Assembly (NCBI GenBank): GCA_023375785.1
Contig: SZWC01000560.1
Location: forward strand, 313,291-370,752
Direction of reading: 5' to 3'
Origin: Penium margaritaceum
Lineage: Eukaryota > Streptophyta > Zygnematophyceae > Desmidiales > Peniaceae
Length of the DNA stretch: 57,462 nt
Part shown: in pieces, positions 9,687 to 20,692 of the stretch
Layout of the letters: each line of letters starts with the position of its first letter
Numbering within the stretch: position 1 is the stretch's first letter
Notes under the pieces: generated by a model
The model's database searches: none
Seen by the model: only the letters and a program-made list of their open reading frames with translations
What the model was told of the DNA's origin: nothing
Position numbers and translations under genes: made by a program

Positions 9687-10652
9687 GTGGCCTCTCAAGT
9701 AGCCCTACCCACTGAGAGGCCACCCAAGGCGTTTGACACTCCACCACCGCAGCACTCCCCAACATTTGGCTTTGATGTCTGGTGCATGTGCTTTGACCTG
9801 TGGGCGATGGCAGAGGGGATCTGGCCGTACCACCATAGACGGTACCAGACTGATCATCCCTGCTGGTGTACAATGACCCACCACGCTGTGCATGGCCTGA
9901 CCATGGCCGTCCCGGAGGACTCTATGCTGGACTACGCTCCGTTCGTTGGAGACTACTTCTGTGGCACAGGCGATAACCCCTGCGGTGCTTGGGACCTAGC
10001 TCTCACCTTGCTAGAGGGTGAGACAGCAGCCACCCGTGCCCAGCGTGTCCCAGACTTCAACTCACTCCGCCAGGGTGAGTCGGAGTCTCCAGTAAACTAT
10101 TGGCGCCGGGCCATGCATCTCTACACGCGTCTGGGGACGTTGGCCCCCACTCAGCACGGCGCACTGAGCACCATCATGCTGGGTGTCGCTCAGCGGTATT
10201 CCACCATGTTTAACATCTACCGCCATCGCCAGCTTGAGCGTCGCTCCCGTTGCCTCACCCTGTTGCAATGGGCCCAGCTCATCTATTTGGCACAGACAGG
10301 TGCGGTTCAGGCGGCTCGTCTCCACTGTGAGCGCCTGGCTGGCATGGTTATAGTGGTAGTCACTTCCTCTAGCACCTCTCAGACCCTAGCGGCACCCAGT
10401 CCCTCCTCCATCCCAGCGATTGCATTAGCCACACAGCGGAAGAAAGGCAAAGGGCACGGTTGCGGCAGGAAGGGGGGAGGACAGGGAACAGCAATTGCTG
10501 GGGGTTGCTCTGGCGGCAAGAGCCAACAGGTGATCTGCTACAGCTGCGGCGACCCCCATCGCTACACCTACTGTACTCGTCTGACGAGTCATCCCATCGA
10601 CTGGCAGCGCGTCACACACGGGATCCACCAGGATATAGCAGATCATCTATGA
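9687..10652 (+). CDS. gag: A2 gag with degenerate zinc knuckle
   Basis: This is an open frame of about 320 codons; it has no ATG at its left end and probably continued from the short ORF upstream. The central part resembles copia gag (LRQGESESPVNYWRRAMHLY, a helix-rich capsid-like region). It is followed by a basic Gly/Lys-rich segment and a nucleocapsid knuckle CYSCGDPHRYTYC near 10548. That knuckle is Cx2Cx3Hx4C, one residue shorter than the usual Cx2Cx4Hx4C, so RNA binding may be impaired. The predicted role is packaging of element RNA in cytoplasmic virus-like particles. Homology with A1 gag supports a real gene. Confidence 0.75.
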   Translation: MASQVALPTERPPKAFDTPPPQHSPTFGFDVWCMCFDLWAMAEGIWPYHHRRYQTDHPCWCTMTHHAVHGLTMAVPEDSMLDYAPFVGDYFCGTGDNPCGAWDLALTLLEGETAATRAQRVPDFNSLRQGESESPVNYWRRAMHLYTRLGTLAPTQHGALSTIMLGVAQRYSTMFNIYRHRQLERRSRCLTLLQWAQLIYLAQTGAVQAARLHCERLAGMVIVVVTSSSTSQTLAAPSPSSIPAIALATQRKKGKGHGCGRKGGGQGTAIAGGCSGGKSQQVICYSCGDPHRYTYCTRLTSHPIDWQRVTHGIHQDIADHL

Positions 10653-10668
10653 TTGGCAGCGTCGTCTC

Positions 10669-11057
10669 TTGCATGTTGAGCAGGCTCAGCGCCCCAGTGA
10701 CGTTCCTGTTGAGTCGTTGTGCTCTGCTGCCCGATGTTCCATCACCACGTCCACCGGGACTACTGATGGCTCCTGGATTGTTGATTTTGGTGCCACCCAC
10801 CACATGACCTGTTGCTGTGACATGTTCATTGTCTTTGATGCTGTTGGTTCCATCCGTTCTTCCCGCACAGCAGCTGGCCAGGAGGTGCCAGTGTGCGGTG
10901 TTGGTGTCTTCCAATTCAGTGGTCCCGTGTATGTTTTCATTGTTTTGTTCGCTCCTGATCTCAATCTCAGCCTTCTTTCCGTCCGTGCCTTTACCCGCGT
11001 GGGGCTGGGTGTTACCCACATTGGTAATGACGCCACCGTCTTTGTCTCGGCCCTCGG
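10669..11057 (+). pseudogene. A2 aspartic protease region
   Basis: The frame contains WIVDFGATHHMTCCCDMF near 10770, the copia protease motif (WIxDSGATxHM) with the catalytic D-S/T-G changed to D-F-G. It is followed by the usual VxGxG..F...VLFAPDLNLSLLSV stretch. The enzyme would cut the gag-pol polyprotein. The altered active-site triad and the sudden end of homology after FVSALGWW suggest it is defective. In intact copia the GAG-pre-integrase and integrase domains follow here; both are absent. Confidence 0.75.
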
Positions 11058-11414
11058 GTGGTGGTCGAGGAGTCTGCAGATGGTGCCCCCCATGTGCCGG
11101 GACCCCTCTCTGACCCGGCTATCGTTGTCGTCGGTCCCTCCCGGACCCTAGCCTTGGATCCTTTGCCTTCTTCTCCTCCCCTTGCCTCTGCTCCAGATCC
11201 CTCGCCGGCCGGGTCACCTTACGTGCCTGGTCCGCCACCTGCTCCGCCCTCACCGGTACCTGTCTCACTTGAGTGGCCGGTGGCGCTGGCACCTCCAGCG
11301 CCTGCCTCACCTCCCCTACCGGTGGCTGCCTCGCCCGATCAGCTGACCGCCATATCTCCATCTGCTCTCCCAACGCCGGCTGACTCTCCACCCCAGTCGT
11401 CCTCCATCACATAA
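11058..11414 (+). pseudogene. A2 Pro/Ala/Ser-rich linker between lost IN and RT
   Basis: The translation is dominated by Pro, Ala, Ser and Leu (PLPSSPPLASAPDPSPAG and similar), a low-complexity spacer of the type found between integrase and RT in copia polyproteins. It directly follows protease, so its position shows the integrase deletion. The frame stops at 11412-11414. Confidence 0.65.
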
Positions 11415-11435
11415 TCCCGTGCACCCGGTGGTCGC

Positions 11436-13228
11436 TTGAAACCTCTGCCCTCCCGCAACGTTCGCAGTGGTGACCCTGGCACAATAGCCCTTGGTCTCAG
11501 TGCACAAGGCCTTGAGGAGGTCCACCTGGGTTACCCGACTGGTCGCACCCTGATTGCTTACGAGCATGCCTGCGCTATTGATGCAGCGACAGCCACGACC
11601 CGTGTCAGCCCCTCGTCAACTGCCTTGGCTCTTGTCGCACAGAGCTCGCCTTCACTGGGCCTAGACCCGAGCACTCTCCAACAGGCCCTGGCCGGCCCTG
11701 ATTCTGACTACTGGCAGGCTGCATGTCAGGAGGAGCTTACTACAATTGCAGACCACGGTGTCCTTGAACTCGTTGACTTACCATCTGGCCGCAAGGTCGT
11801 GCAAGCAAAGTGGGTCCTGTGCAAGAAGTTGAAGCAAGATGGCTCGCTGGATCGCTACAAAGATCGCTTGACGGCAAAGGGCTTCTCACAGATCAAGGGT
11901 GTGGACTACACGTAAATGTTTGCTCCTGTAGGAAGGATGAGCACGGTGCGAGCCCTTCTGGACATGACTGCCCAGCGTGATTGGGAGCTGCACCAGATGG
12001 ACGCCAGCAATGCCTTCCTCCATGGGCATCTTGACGAGGAGATTTACATGGTGCAGCCACCTGGCTTCGAGGACGACACAGGTCGGGTGTGCCAGCTGCA
12101 GTAGGCCTTTTATGGCCTCAAACAGTCGCCACGATGCTGGAACCACGAGATCGATGGTACGCTGTTGCGGGCTACATTGAGAGTGACACAGATCCCTCTC
12201 TCTTTGTGACGAAGAGCCCTGCTCCCCTCACTGCAATTCTCGTCTACGTGGACGATCTCCTGATTGCGTCTCCGAACCTTGAGGTCATGCCGGCAGCAAA
12301 GGCCATCTCGCAAACTGCGTACATGATGAATGATATGGAGCCTACATCCGTCTTTCTCGGCATGGAGATCGTGAACGACCGCGTCCGGCACAGTCGCACG
12401 ATACATCAGGCACGGTACGCACTGGCTGTGGGGAAGTGGTTAGCTGATCTGCTTTCCACTGTGCGTAGTACCTCCACTCCCATTACTCCTGATGGACAAA
12501 AGGCATTGAAGGTCGACGACCCAGCGGCTCTGTGGGAGCCAGTCGAATAAACCCTGTACCTGTGAGTCATCGGCTCGCTCATGTACTTGGCTACCACGAC
12601 ACGGCCCGACATCGCATTTGCCATCAACCTCCTCGCCCAGCTCTCCCAGGAGCCACGGCAACTGACACTTGACGCCGCTCTGCGCGTTGTGCGCTACGTG
12701 GTGTCCACGCCCCGCCTCGGTCTCACCTATCGGCGGCAACCATCTATCGTACTTGACAGTTACACGGACAGCGACTGGGCGTGGAGCCCTGACGGCAAAA
12801 GCCACACCGGCTACGTCTTCTTGCTGGGCAGTACTACTGTGTCGTGGCGCAGTGGGAAGCAGGGTTGCACTGTGCACAGCTTGTCTGAGGCGGAGTATGT
12901 CGCTCTGGGGGCTGGTGCTGCCGAGAGTGTCTGGCTTGTTCGGCTCCTTCGCGCGCTTCGCCAGTCCGTTCCTCATGTTGTGCTACGCTGTGACAGCCAG
13001 AGTGCTGACGCTATCATGCAAAACTCCGGTGTCTTCCATGCACACACAAAGCACATCGGCGTTGAGTACCACCTCGTCCATGACCTTGTGCTGCGACGTG
13101 AGGTTGAGATCATCTGGGTTGGCACGAACGATCAGAAGGCTGACTTCTTGATAAAGGCTCTTGGTCGTCGGAAGTTCCACGAGGGTGTTTGTGCTATTGT
13201 TCTTCGCTTTGCCCCTGATGCAGGCTGA
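11436..13228 (+). pseudogene. pol: A2 reverse transcriptase / RNase H
   Basis: RT begins at about 11700 (YWQAACQEELTTI, VQAKWVLCKK, AKGFSQIKGVDYT), continues with HQMDASNAFLHGHLDEEIYM and FYGLKQSPRCW, and reaches the catalytic ILVYVDDLLIA near 12240. RNase H follows (PDIAFAINLLAQ, DSYTDSDWAW, SLSEAEYVAL, CDSQSAD, FHAHTKHIGVEYH). Defects: TAA at 11913-11915, TAG at 12102-12104 and a frameshift between about 12105 and 12170. There is a further TAA at 12548-12550. The final segment 12581-13228 is one open frame with all RNase H motifs. The catalytic YVDD is intact, so the decay is fairly recent. Confidence 0.9.
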
Positions 13229-13340
13229 GCTTATACTCTGATGTTGGTCTCCGTTCATCTGTGACCGTCTCGTGCGCTCTATGTTCCTCGTGGTTGCCCT
13301 TAGTGTGTGCCCGTGCATGGACTTGTATTCGCGATTTGGT

Positions 13341-13390
13341 CATGGGGGAGTGTTATTGGTGGGTGTCCTCACGGACTGTTGTGACCTATC
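13341..13390 (+). repeat. Polypurine tract and truncated 3' LTR of A2
   Basis: CATGGGGGAG (13341-13350) is the plus-strand primer, followed by TGTTATTGGTGGGTGTCC, the start of the LTR. Homology with the 5' LTR ends at GTGACCTAT, where element D begins. The missing LTR remainder is not found on the far side of D. Confidence 0.85.
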
Positions 13391-13751
13391 TGTTGGCCTA
13401 AGGGTAAGTGTGCACCCTGGAGGGTTCCTTGCAGTGGCTAGTTCACACCACCAACTGTTTTTGGAGAGACTAAAAACTGTGGAGGCAACTGGTTCCAAGG
13501 ATAGAAAAAAAATGGTAAGAGAGTGTACCAATAGTTTTAGCCTCAATTAAATGGGAATGAACTCTTGATCAGGGCTCAAAAGTAGTGGCATATTATAGCC
13601 ACTGATCTAAGCTTTCCAGAACACCAAAGCATGCCAGATTTGAAGCTTCCTAGCAGATTCTATGACTTCTAGAGTGTCCCTTTGTCGGCTGTCCTTTTTC
13701 CTTACCTAGAAAGGCATCCATCCCCTCCTCTAGAAGCTTCTGCCCCTTCCT
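13391..13751 (-). repeat. Truncated 3' LTR of D
   Basis: The plus strand begins TGTTGGCC, the reverse complement of the B-family LTR end GGCCAACA. It then follows the reversed B LTR (AACTGTTTTTGGAGAGACT, TCTAGAAGCTTCTGCCCC) until about 13751, where RT coding homology starts directly. About half of the LTR is therefore missing. Confidence 0.85.
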
Positions 13752-14420
13752 CATGTGTTCCTTGCATTCCCTCTTGATGGCGATGCCTAGGTAATACTCA
13801 AGCTCATTCAAACCAGCCGTGAATTCTTTGCTTCAGGCTCTTAAGCTCCCCGTCATTGGACGAAAGAAGCGTGAGTCGTCATCATAGAGGGAAAAATGAT
13901 GGAGCCCTAGCTCCTTGAACACGTACATGCTACCATCTGCCTCGCATCTGTTGAAACCATGCTCATGCATGCAGCTACACATTTTTAGGTACCATGTAAA
14001 GGGAGCTCGCTTCAAACGAAAGAGTGTCTTGCAAAGCCGGCACACCTTTCACTGGAGCATCCACCTACTCCAACACCTCCAAATCGACCTCTTTGCCTAG
14101 ATTGCCATCGAGAAACGCAGTTTTGACATCCATGCGATTGATTTCCATAGTCTTTATCTGGTGCCATAGAGAGGATGGTACCGATAAAGGCAAGCCTAGC
14201 CACCTGATCACCATTTCATCCTTTTTTGGAGCATACCCTTTCGCGCCTTGTGTTACTCCGCATTCAGTTCCTTTGTGAGCGACTTCCCAAAAATCCACTC
14301 AGAGCTAATCATCTTATCGCCCTCTGGCCAATAAAAGCTCCCAAGTTTGTTCTCCTTGTGAGAGGCAAGCTCAAGACCGTGGAGGTAAATTTCTACTTTT
14401 TGCCTCCTTGTCTAGCTTGA
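13752..14420 (-). pseudogene. pol: D reverse transcriptase fragment
   Basis: Minus translations match RT of element B: LEYYLGIAIKRE near 13800, RLCKTLFRLKRAPFTWYLKM and HEHGFNRCEADGSMYV at 14045-13920, and MEINRMDVKTAFLDGNLGKE near 14150. The catalytic position reads LYDDDSR instead of LYVDDLI. Frames change at least twice. The C-terminal RT and all of RNase H are gone because the segment is fused to the LTR remnant. Confidence 0.8.
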
Positions 14421-15124
14421 GTGCATCCGGTGTTTTGGGCCCTTTATCCAAGTCTCCTGGTTCGAAGTCCCCTTCTCCACCATGCCCTTCATGATTCTTT
14501 CCGGCTGGAACTGCTGCTAGGACGTGACCCTCATTTTTGTCCTCCGTTGTCTCCACCTCAAGGATTGGAATCCACTTCCCGCTCTTAGAGAGACCTGCAT
14601 CATCGTAAATCAAATGGTTTTCCTCATCAAACGTCACATCAAGACTCATAATCCGCTAGTTCCTTGGGTCAAAAAGACAGTACACCTTGTTGCCACTCTC
14701 ATACCAAAGGAAGGTACACTGACGGGTCTATGGATCCAAATTACTTCATCTCTCAGATTCCTGCACGACCGCATGCTCAACAAAACTAAACATATGGAGG
14801 TGATTCACTGTTGGCCTCCTCCCGTTCCACACCTCTTGTGGTGTCTTCTATGCCTTGCTCTCCATATCCTTTAGTGTGTTTGTTGGTGTGAGATTCATGA
14901 TGCATGCAAGGCCAGCGTCACTCAACATGTATCGGACCACGTTCAAAATGGTATGGTTTGCTCTCTCTGCAACGGTGTTTTGTTACGAGGAGTGTGGGTT
15001 TATTTTGTAACACTCAATTCCATTTTTCTTCATCCACTTGAGGCAAACCTCTATTCACTGCTGTTGTTTCTCCAAAATGACTTCACCCTTTGACGGAAGT
15101 ACCTTGATCTTTGACTCCAATTCT
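14421..15124 (-). pseudogene. D integrase C-terminal part
   Basis: From right to left the minus strand gives TVAERANHTIL and MLSDAGLACIMN (integrase core, about 15000-14890), then YESGNKVYCLFDPRN and SLDVTFDEENHLIYDD (copia integrase C-terminus, about 14690-14590). An acidic linker toward RT follows. The order is exactly that of copia integrase. The fragment ends at the left border of element C and resumes at 19090. Confidence 0.8.
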
Positions 15125-15729
15125 TGTCAAAAGACCCTTGGATAACTTGAGAGGTCTGAGTAAATCTCTTGCATGAGAGATTTATGACTGTCCACCAGTG
15201 TAGTGAAGCCTAAGACCGATTTTCTGCACAAAATTGGCGTTGATTCTCTAGTGTCTAGCTAATGCAGAAGCCATTACTCTCTTATCTTGTTTGCGTGTAC
15301 AAAAGGAGAATGGTCATTCCCTCCCTTTTTAACCTTGAATATTTCTATTCCCCCTGTTTTCCTTTGATTCCGTGGCTCTCGCCACTATGTCTCCGCTCTG
15401 TATTTCCTTGCTTGCTCACTCTTTATTGCCCAATCTCTTATCAAGCCCCTTGCATCCTTCCGCTCCATCACTCTTGCTCAGTCACTCAACTCTGCTAAGC
15501 TCATCAAGGCACTTCCTCTTGTCTACACATTCTCTTGGCATGTCCATCATCTACTCTCCACTCAAGTCCCTTGACCGTCATTTTTGTTCCTGTTTCCACT
15601 TCTTTTCGAGCTAACTCATCATTCTCATTCTTGTTTCCTTACTGTTATCATGCTGGAGTACCTCCGCACTTCTTGCTGCTTCTTCCTGATTCTAGTCTCA
15701 CTCATATGAAGCATCACATTCTTTGGACG
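15125..15729 (+). repeat. 5' LTR of C
   Basis: Starts TGTCAAAAGACCC and ends ...CATTCTTTGGACG directly before the primer site. It aligns along its whole length with 18483-19089, roughly three bases in four identical by eye. Shared landmarks are CTACTCTCCACTCAAG and AAGCATCACATTCTTT. Confidence 0.85.
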
Positions 15730-15741
15730 TGGTATCGGAGC
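15730..15741 (+). other. Primer-binding site of C
   Basis: TGGTATCGGAGC differs from the perfect tRNA-iMet complement by one base and abuts the end of the left LTR. Confidence 0.8.
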
Positions 15742-18482
15742 TGCAGCCAACATTGCCTAGTGCCTCCTAACCAGGTCATTACACCTTTGGCCCCATCGCT
15801 GCCTTCAATCAGCAGCATCTCCTCCAAATGCCTTCTGTTGCCACTTCCATCACTGTTACAACATCAACTGAAGGACAATTTTCTGTCGTATTGTAGTATT
15901 GTAGTATTGTAGTATTCTGCTGCCACTGAGCCATGCATCCAAACAAATGCCCATGGCATAGTCGGATCTCACTCATCGCCAATAGCTGACATCCCCGACG
16001 AAGCTTCCTTTTACCTACCTCCTACCTCTCTGTTTCAGTCATCATTCTACAATACTGCTAAGTAACCCTGTTCTCTGTTTATCTCAAACTCTCCATCTCT
16101 CACTCGCCACTCCTGTCAGACATCGTGACCTCATGGTAGGATCACCTCTTTTTCATTGTCTCTGCCTCCTGTAGTACCCTCTGTGTCTCCTCCACCTCCA
16201 GCTGTTGCATCTACTCTAATCTGCTCCATCTACATTAGTGTTATCATCAATCCCCTTTCTGCTTCTTCACTATGTCATCCTCTTGAGCAGCCCTCTCGCA
16301 GCACCTCCTCTGCCTCAGAGCACCTTTGCTCAATCGTTCTCCAACATCATGCACTTCCTCCTCAACTTCCTTTATCTCTAGCAGCTTCCTCCATCCTCAT
16401 CTGCCTCATCATTTTCAAATGCAGCATCCGCTTCATCATCTCCTCCATCAGCCTTTTCCTCCATCATCTATCACATCCTCTGATTCATCATCATCACCTT
16501 CATCATCTTCAGCATCATCTTCCTTCACTATTTTCTCATCTTTATCATTTTTCATCATCAATGCACGGGGTTTTGCCCTTGCCCCTTGCTCTTCGTCAAC
16601 CATATGCCAATATCGACTATCAGCTACGTACCCTAGTGCTTTATGAATTTGTCATTTTCAATGATTTACAGCCTGTAATCAAAGTTCTTTTTTGAAAATA
16701 ATTATTTTTATGTGTTTCATTACAACGAATTTACACCATGCTGGTGTCAATTTTTTTTTTTTTTCACTCATATGGCCCTGAATTCCACCTAGAAATGGCT
16801 TAAAACATGAAGATTTGTACCTCTCGGAGCAAAAATCATAGACAAACAGAAAAAAATTATTAAAACGTATTCGTTTTAGAAAAAAATAAAAATCAACTTG
16901 TAACCTAGATAAGGCACATTTCGTCACCCACAAATACTTAGTAGCGAAATCATAAAGCAGTAGGGTACTTCCTCCAGGCATCAGGATCCACCTGGTCACT
17001 TGACAATCTCGCGATGACCTGCAACCACGTCATTCCCTCCATCAGCGCATGTGGTTTTGGCCCTGAGGCCAAGTATCAAGCAATCATGAGGATTCAACTT
17101 TCAGCTTTCATCTTCCGCATCTAAAACCAACACCAGGATCTGCGCATGTCAACTGATGATCTTGCGGTGACCTACACCCAAGCCGGTGACAGATTTCTCA
17201 GGACGGATTGGCTTTTGCCTTCCCTTTGTCATGTTCTACTCCCCTAACTCAGTGTACGTGGATTTTCCCCTGCACCCAATTCATCATCATCATCATCATC
17301 AATCCACAAATCCACTATCCGATTCCTGTGCTCGGCATCAGGATTCACCCAATCAACTGCCAACTGTGTGGCGACCTATGCCCAAGAAGTCCCATCATCA
17401 GCTCATTAGGTTTTCCCCTGTTTTCAATCCAACATATTCATCAAGCATTCATCATCAGATCTCACCATCAACAAGGCATCTAGATTTGCACGTGCCACTG
17501 CCTCCTTCACAGTGGCCTACATGCAAGAGATTACCCTCAGCCATCACCGCATTATCCACACTCAAAATAACTCCCTCAAGCCTTTTGGTATTGGGCATGA
17601 GACATTGCCCGTCTCCCTACTTTTTTAGCTCAAGAAAATGGACCAAACAAGCCATCACTCCTCCAGTCTACATCTTGACAAATAATCCACACCAATCCTC
17701 ATTGACATAAAGGACAAGACCTGGCAGGGCCTCCTTTGTCAGTGGCATCGCGGCAGCACCCTCAACCATCCTAACTTTGTACATCATCCCAGCACTCTCA
17801 CTAGCAGTATACGCCAACCTTCTAGTAGCACAGATCCACAAAGCCATGATGATCATTTCTAGGAGAAACCCTCTTCTAGTTGATCAGCCCTTCATCAACC
17901 ACACTGCCAGCATCTACGGGCCGATCACCTTTTCTTCCTTCCCTCGGCATTTCCTCACACAATGTGAGGAAACATCACTCAGAGCAAGTGGAGCCACTAA
18001 CATCCTGTAGTGGTCACAAACAATTTTGCAATCTCTTTGACCACTACTAAATAAAGGGCATTTAAATTCCTGCACTCTCAAACACTTTCCTCTGTATAAT
18101 GGAGGTGAATTATTTCCTGTATTCTTTCACCATTTTTGGAGGAAGAAATCCGTAATGATCCACTAAGCATTGCTCTACCCATCTTCCATCCCATCATCCG
18201 CAACAAAAAGAATGTACCCTCAGCAAAATGTGAAAACATCTTCTATATTCATGCCGTTGCCCTCTTCCACCACTAGCCTATGAACCTTCAAGATTACAAC
18301 ATTGGCATTTCATCTCATCAGCACAGATTCAGCTGGTTCAAAACTGCTACAAAGATACCACTCAGGAAACACACAGAAGTAGGAAAAAACTAAAGTTTCC
18401 TGGTGAAGTCTGGAACAATAAAATCACTTGAGTCAGATAAATGGAGGATGTGAGAGATATCTCGTTCTCGGACTCTGATTCA
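15742..18482 (+). other. Interior of C, no recognisable coding domain
   Basis: Open frames such as 16156-16695 and 17186-17710 translate to Ser/Pro/His/Leu-rich low-complexity sequence (HHHHHH from CATCAT runs near 17280). I see no CCHC knuckle, D-S/T-G, DDE or YVDD motif on either strand. A T-tract lies at about 16750-16764. Confidence 0.6.
16976..17600 (+). repeat. Diverged tandem repeats inside C
   Basis: Units starting near 16976, 17130 and 17325, and more weakly near 17450, share an ordered set of words: CAGGATYC, then TCAACTG..., then GYGGTGACCTAC followed by CCCAAG, then CATCAG and GGTTTTGCCCTG-like sequence. Spacing is irregular (about 155, 195 and 125 bases). Confidence 0.55.
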
Positions 18483-19089
18483 TGTTAAAAAGGCCCTCGG
18501 ATGATCTGAGAGGTTCCAGTTAACATCTTGTACGAGATTTTAACAACAGTCCAACGGTCTGGCAAAGCCTGATACTGAACGACTAAATGAAAGTGACATT
18601 GAGTCACTCACATCCGGCTAGCGCAAAGGCAGTTACTCTTTTTTGTATTCTGCACATACGAAAGGAGGACGTTCATTCTCTACCAGTTTCAATCATAAGA
18701 CTTCTCTTCATCCTATTTTCTTTTGGTTCCGTGGCCCTCACTGCCGTGTCTCTGCTTTGCCTTTCATCGCGCGCTAACTCTTATCCATCCAATCTCTCAT
18801 CAAGCCTCTCACATCTTTACGATCCATTGCTCTTGCTCCCTCACTCAACTCTGCTGAACTCATCAAGAAGCTTTCTCCCTTCTACACATATTCTCAGCAT
18901 GCCCACCATCTACTCTCCACTCAAGCTCCTTCACTGTCAGTTCTCATGCGTCTTCTTGCTTCTTCTTTGGCTATGTCTTTGCTTCTTTTTTTGTCTCTTT
19001 CCTCTTGTCACGCTTCGGTGCCTCCACACTTCCTGCTTTTTCTGCCTACTTTTGCTCCTGCTCACATCAAGCATCACATTCTTTTGACA
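18483..19089 (+). repeat. 3' LTR of C
   Basis: Begins TGTTAAAAAGGCCC and ends ...ATTCTTTTGACA. It is the partner of 15125-15729. D integrase coding sequence resumes immediately to the right. Confidence 0.85.
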
Positions 19090-19390
19090 CCTTTAGCCTT
19101 CTTTGAACCTCCACAGCCGCCAAAAACTCCTGTATCCACAAGAGGACCTTGCTGTTCAAATACATGGGGTAAAGATAGAGCTTCTGGCTGCGTTCGTCAA
19201 CGAAGGTAAGAAAATAGCATGCACCACTGATGGAGCTCTGAAGAGTTTCAGAAACATGCGTGTGAACTTCCAGCAATTCTGATGATGCACATGTTCCCTT
19301 GCCTAAAAATGGCTGCTGTGTTGCTTTCTCCACAATGAATGGCTCTCACACAGAATCCTTGGCTGTGTGAAGGTCATTGACCTGCAGATC
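19090..19390 (-). pseudogene. D GAG-pre-integrase / integrase N-terminal part
   Basis: The minus frame 19333-19067 shows ELLEVHTHVSETLQSSISG and ACYFLTFVDERSQKLYLYPM, then EFLAAVEVQ, the start of a copia integrase core (catalytic VHTDV shifted to VHTHV). Upstream, LWHRRLCHVS near 19430 is the pre-integrase HxxxC motif. It continues, beyond element C, at 15124. Confidence 0.8.
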
Positions 19391-20692
19391 CCTCATTGTT
19401 GAACAAGAAACATGGCAGAGTCGACGGTGCCACAGGTCCAGGTCCCCTTCATCCTTTTTTGTAAGATGGGTGGTGTTGGATGCTGCTCGGCTGCTGAGGA
19501 TCTTGGCAAACAACAAGTACAAGTCGTTCTCAATCCTGGCTCTTGCAATCAGCTTGCCATTTCCCTCTTTGTGGATGACGGCCTACTTCTTTGTGAAAAT
19601 CACCTCCACACCCTTGTCATTAAGGCGGCTTACGGACAACATGTTTGTCCCAAATTTGGGCATGTGGAGCACGTTGTACATTGTGCTTGTGGTAGCTCTC
19701 CCCTCCACAATGGAATTGATGTGGACGACGACCTCCTTTGTTCTGCCATTGGCCATCATCATGCATTACTCCAAGGCACCACAGATGGCAAAGGTTGCCT
19801 TATTGGATTGCGTGTGGCGCCCTAAGCCGGAGTCAAGGACAAAAACTCCTCAAGATCCTTGAATCATATGCAATCTTGCACCATGAGAGCCTGATTGCCG
19901 TTCTTGCCACCCCTCTGTGACCCGTCTATCTCCTTCTTAGGATGATTGCATGCAAAGCGGCCCATCTTACCACAATTTTACCACTCCCCCTTCTTGTCAG
20001 CCTTCATTTTTCCCTCCTTGGCACCCTTCCACTTGTCACCTCGGCCTCCACCTTCAGGAAAACATAGGTAGAATCTTACGACACCTTAATCTCTCTTCCA
20101 CCATGCTACATCCACTTGTTACGAAAGTACTCAGCAAGATTTGGGTATGTCAGCTATCAGAGGACCACCCACCAAGAACTGTGATCATGGGGGTCCAACT
20201 ATCCGGAAAGGCCAGGAGGAGGATCATCGCTTAAAGTTGAGGTTCGACCTCCCACCCAAAGGCTACACAATTGGCTGCCACAAACTCAATCTGTTGCATG
20301 ATGTATATGATGTTTTCACTTACATTGGCTCGGAGGGTGAAGATGAAGAGATGGGTTACAAGGATGATGGACTATGCTTCTATGACCAAGGTGCATCATT
20401 GGATGTGTCCAAGCTGTGGAGAGCATGAAAACTACACAAGAAGCACCAACATCATTCTGATGTGCTTCTTGTATTCCTCCTTCACCTCATCCGTTGGAGA
20501 CTTTAGAGGAGCAATACCTTCACCCTTGACAAGCTGAAGTAGTTTCTTATTGTCAAGGAAAACCTCAAACTGACACCTCCACAAGTTAAAGCATGACCCA
20601 TCCAAGGACAATCTTGGCTTTGTTTTCCTCGTTTGCTACTATGTCTTACAGTTCGAAGCGTGAACACAGGCTTGCTTGAGCCCATAACCCTT
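19391..20692 (-). pseudogene. gag: D gag and protease
   Basis: The minus strand carries the same order as B: gag words EVKEEYKKHIRMMLVLLV and PQLGHIQ near 20500-20400, a damaged zinc knuckle NCGKMGRFACNHPKK near 19970, protease LDSGLGRHTQ near 19830 with an intact D-S-G, then PKFGTNMLSVSRL and NDLYLLFAKILSS. Stops (for example before the knuckle and in the gag helix) and frameshifts make it inactive. The region supplies the reference showing what B lost. Confidence 0.8.
20678..20692 (-). other. Half-tRNA-type primer-binding site of D
   Basis: The minus strand reads AAGGGTTATGGGCTC directly after the LTR. GGGTTATGGG is complementary to the anticodon arm of initiator tRNA-Met (CCCATAACCC). The same motif follows the LTR of B. 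Confidence 0.75.

Larger units (their letters stand above)
7962..13390 (+). mobile_element. Element A2: plus-strand Ty1/copia retrotransposon lacking integrase
   Basis: The order is 5' LTR (7962-8466), primer site, CAG-rich leader, gag (9687-10652), protease (10669-11057), Pro-rich linker, RT and RNase H (11436-13228), polypurine tract CATGGGGGAG and the first 40 bases of the 3' LTR. Both LTR starts read TGTT followed by TGGGTGTCCTCA. The 3' LTR is cut by element D. Integrase is absent: protease runs straight into the linker. Stops and a frameshift in pol make it non-autonomous. Confidence 0.88.
15125..19089 (+). mobile_element. Element C: old non-autonomous LTR element nested in D
   Basis: A pair of diverged LTRs (15125-15729 and 18483-19089) flanks 2.75 kb that carries no recognisable gag or pol motif. 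The left LTR is followed by TGGTATCGGAGC, a tRNA-iMet-type primer site. The insertion lies in the integrase of D, whose two halves are on either side. The interior has only Ser/Pro/His-rich frames from CAT/CCT/TCA-rich DNA. This fits a large non-autonomous derivative (LARD-like). Clear 5-bp flanking repeats were not found, as expected for an old insertion. Confidence 0.8.

Noticed and set aside
16156..17710. Ser/Pro/His-rich ORFs in element C as a novel protein gene
   Set aside because: Low-complexity composition from CAT/CCT/TCA words, no conserved motif, and frames end at random.
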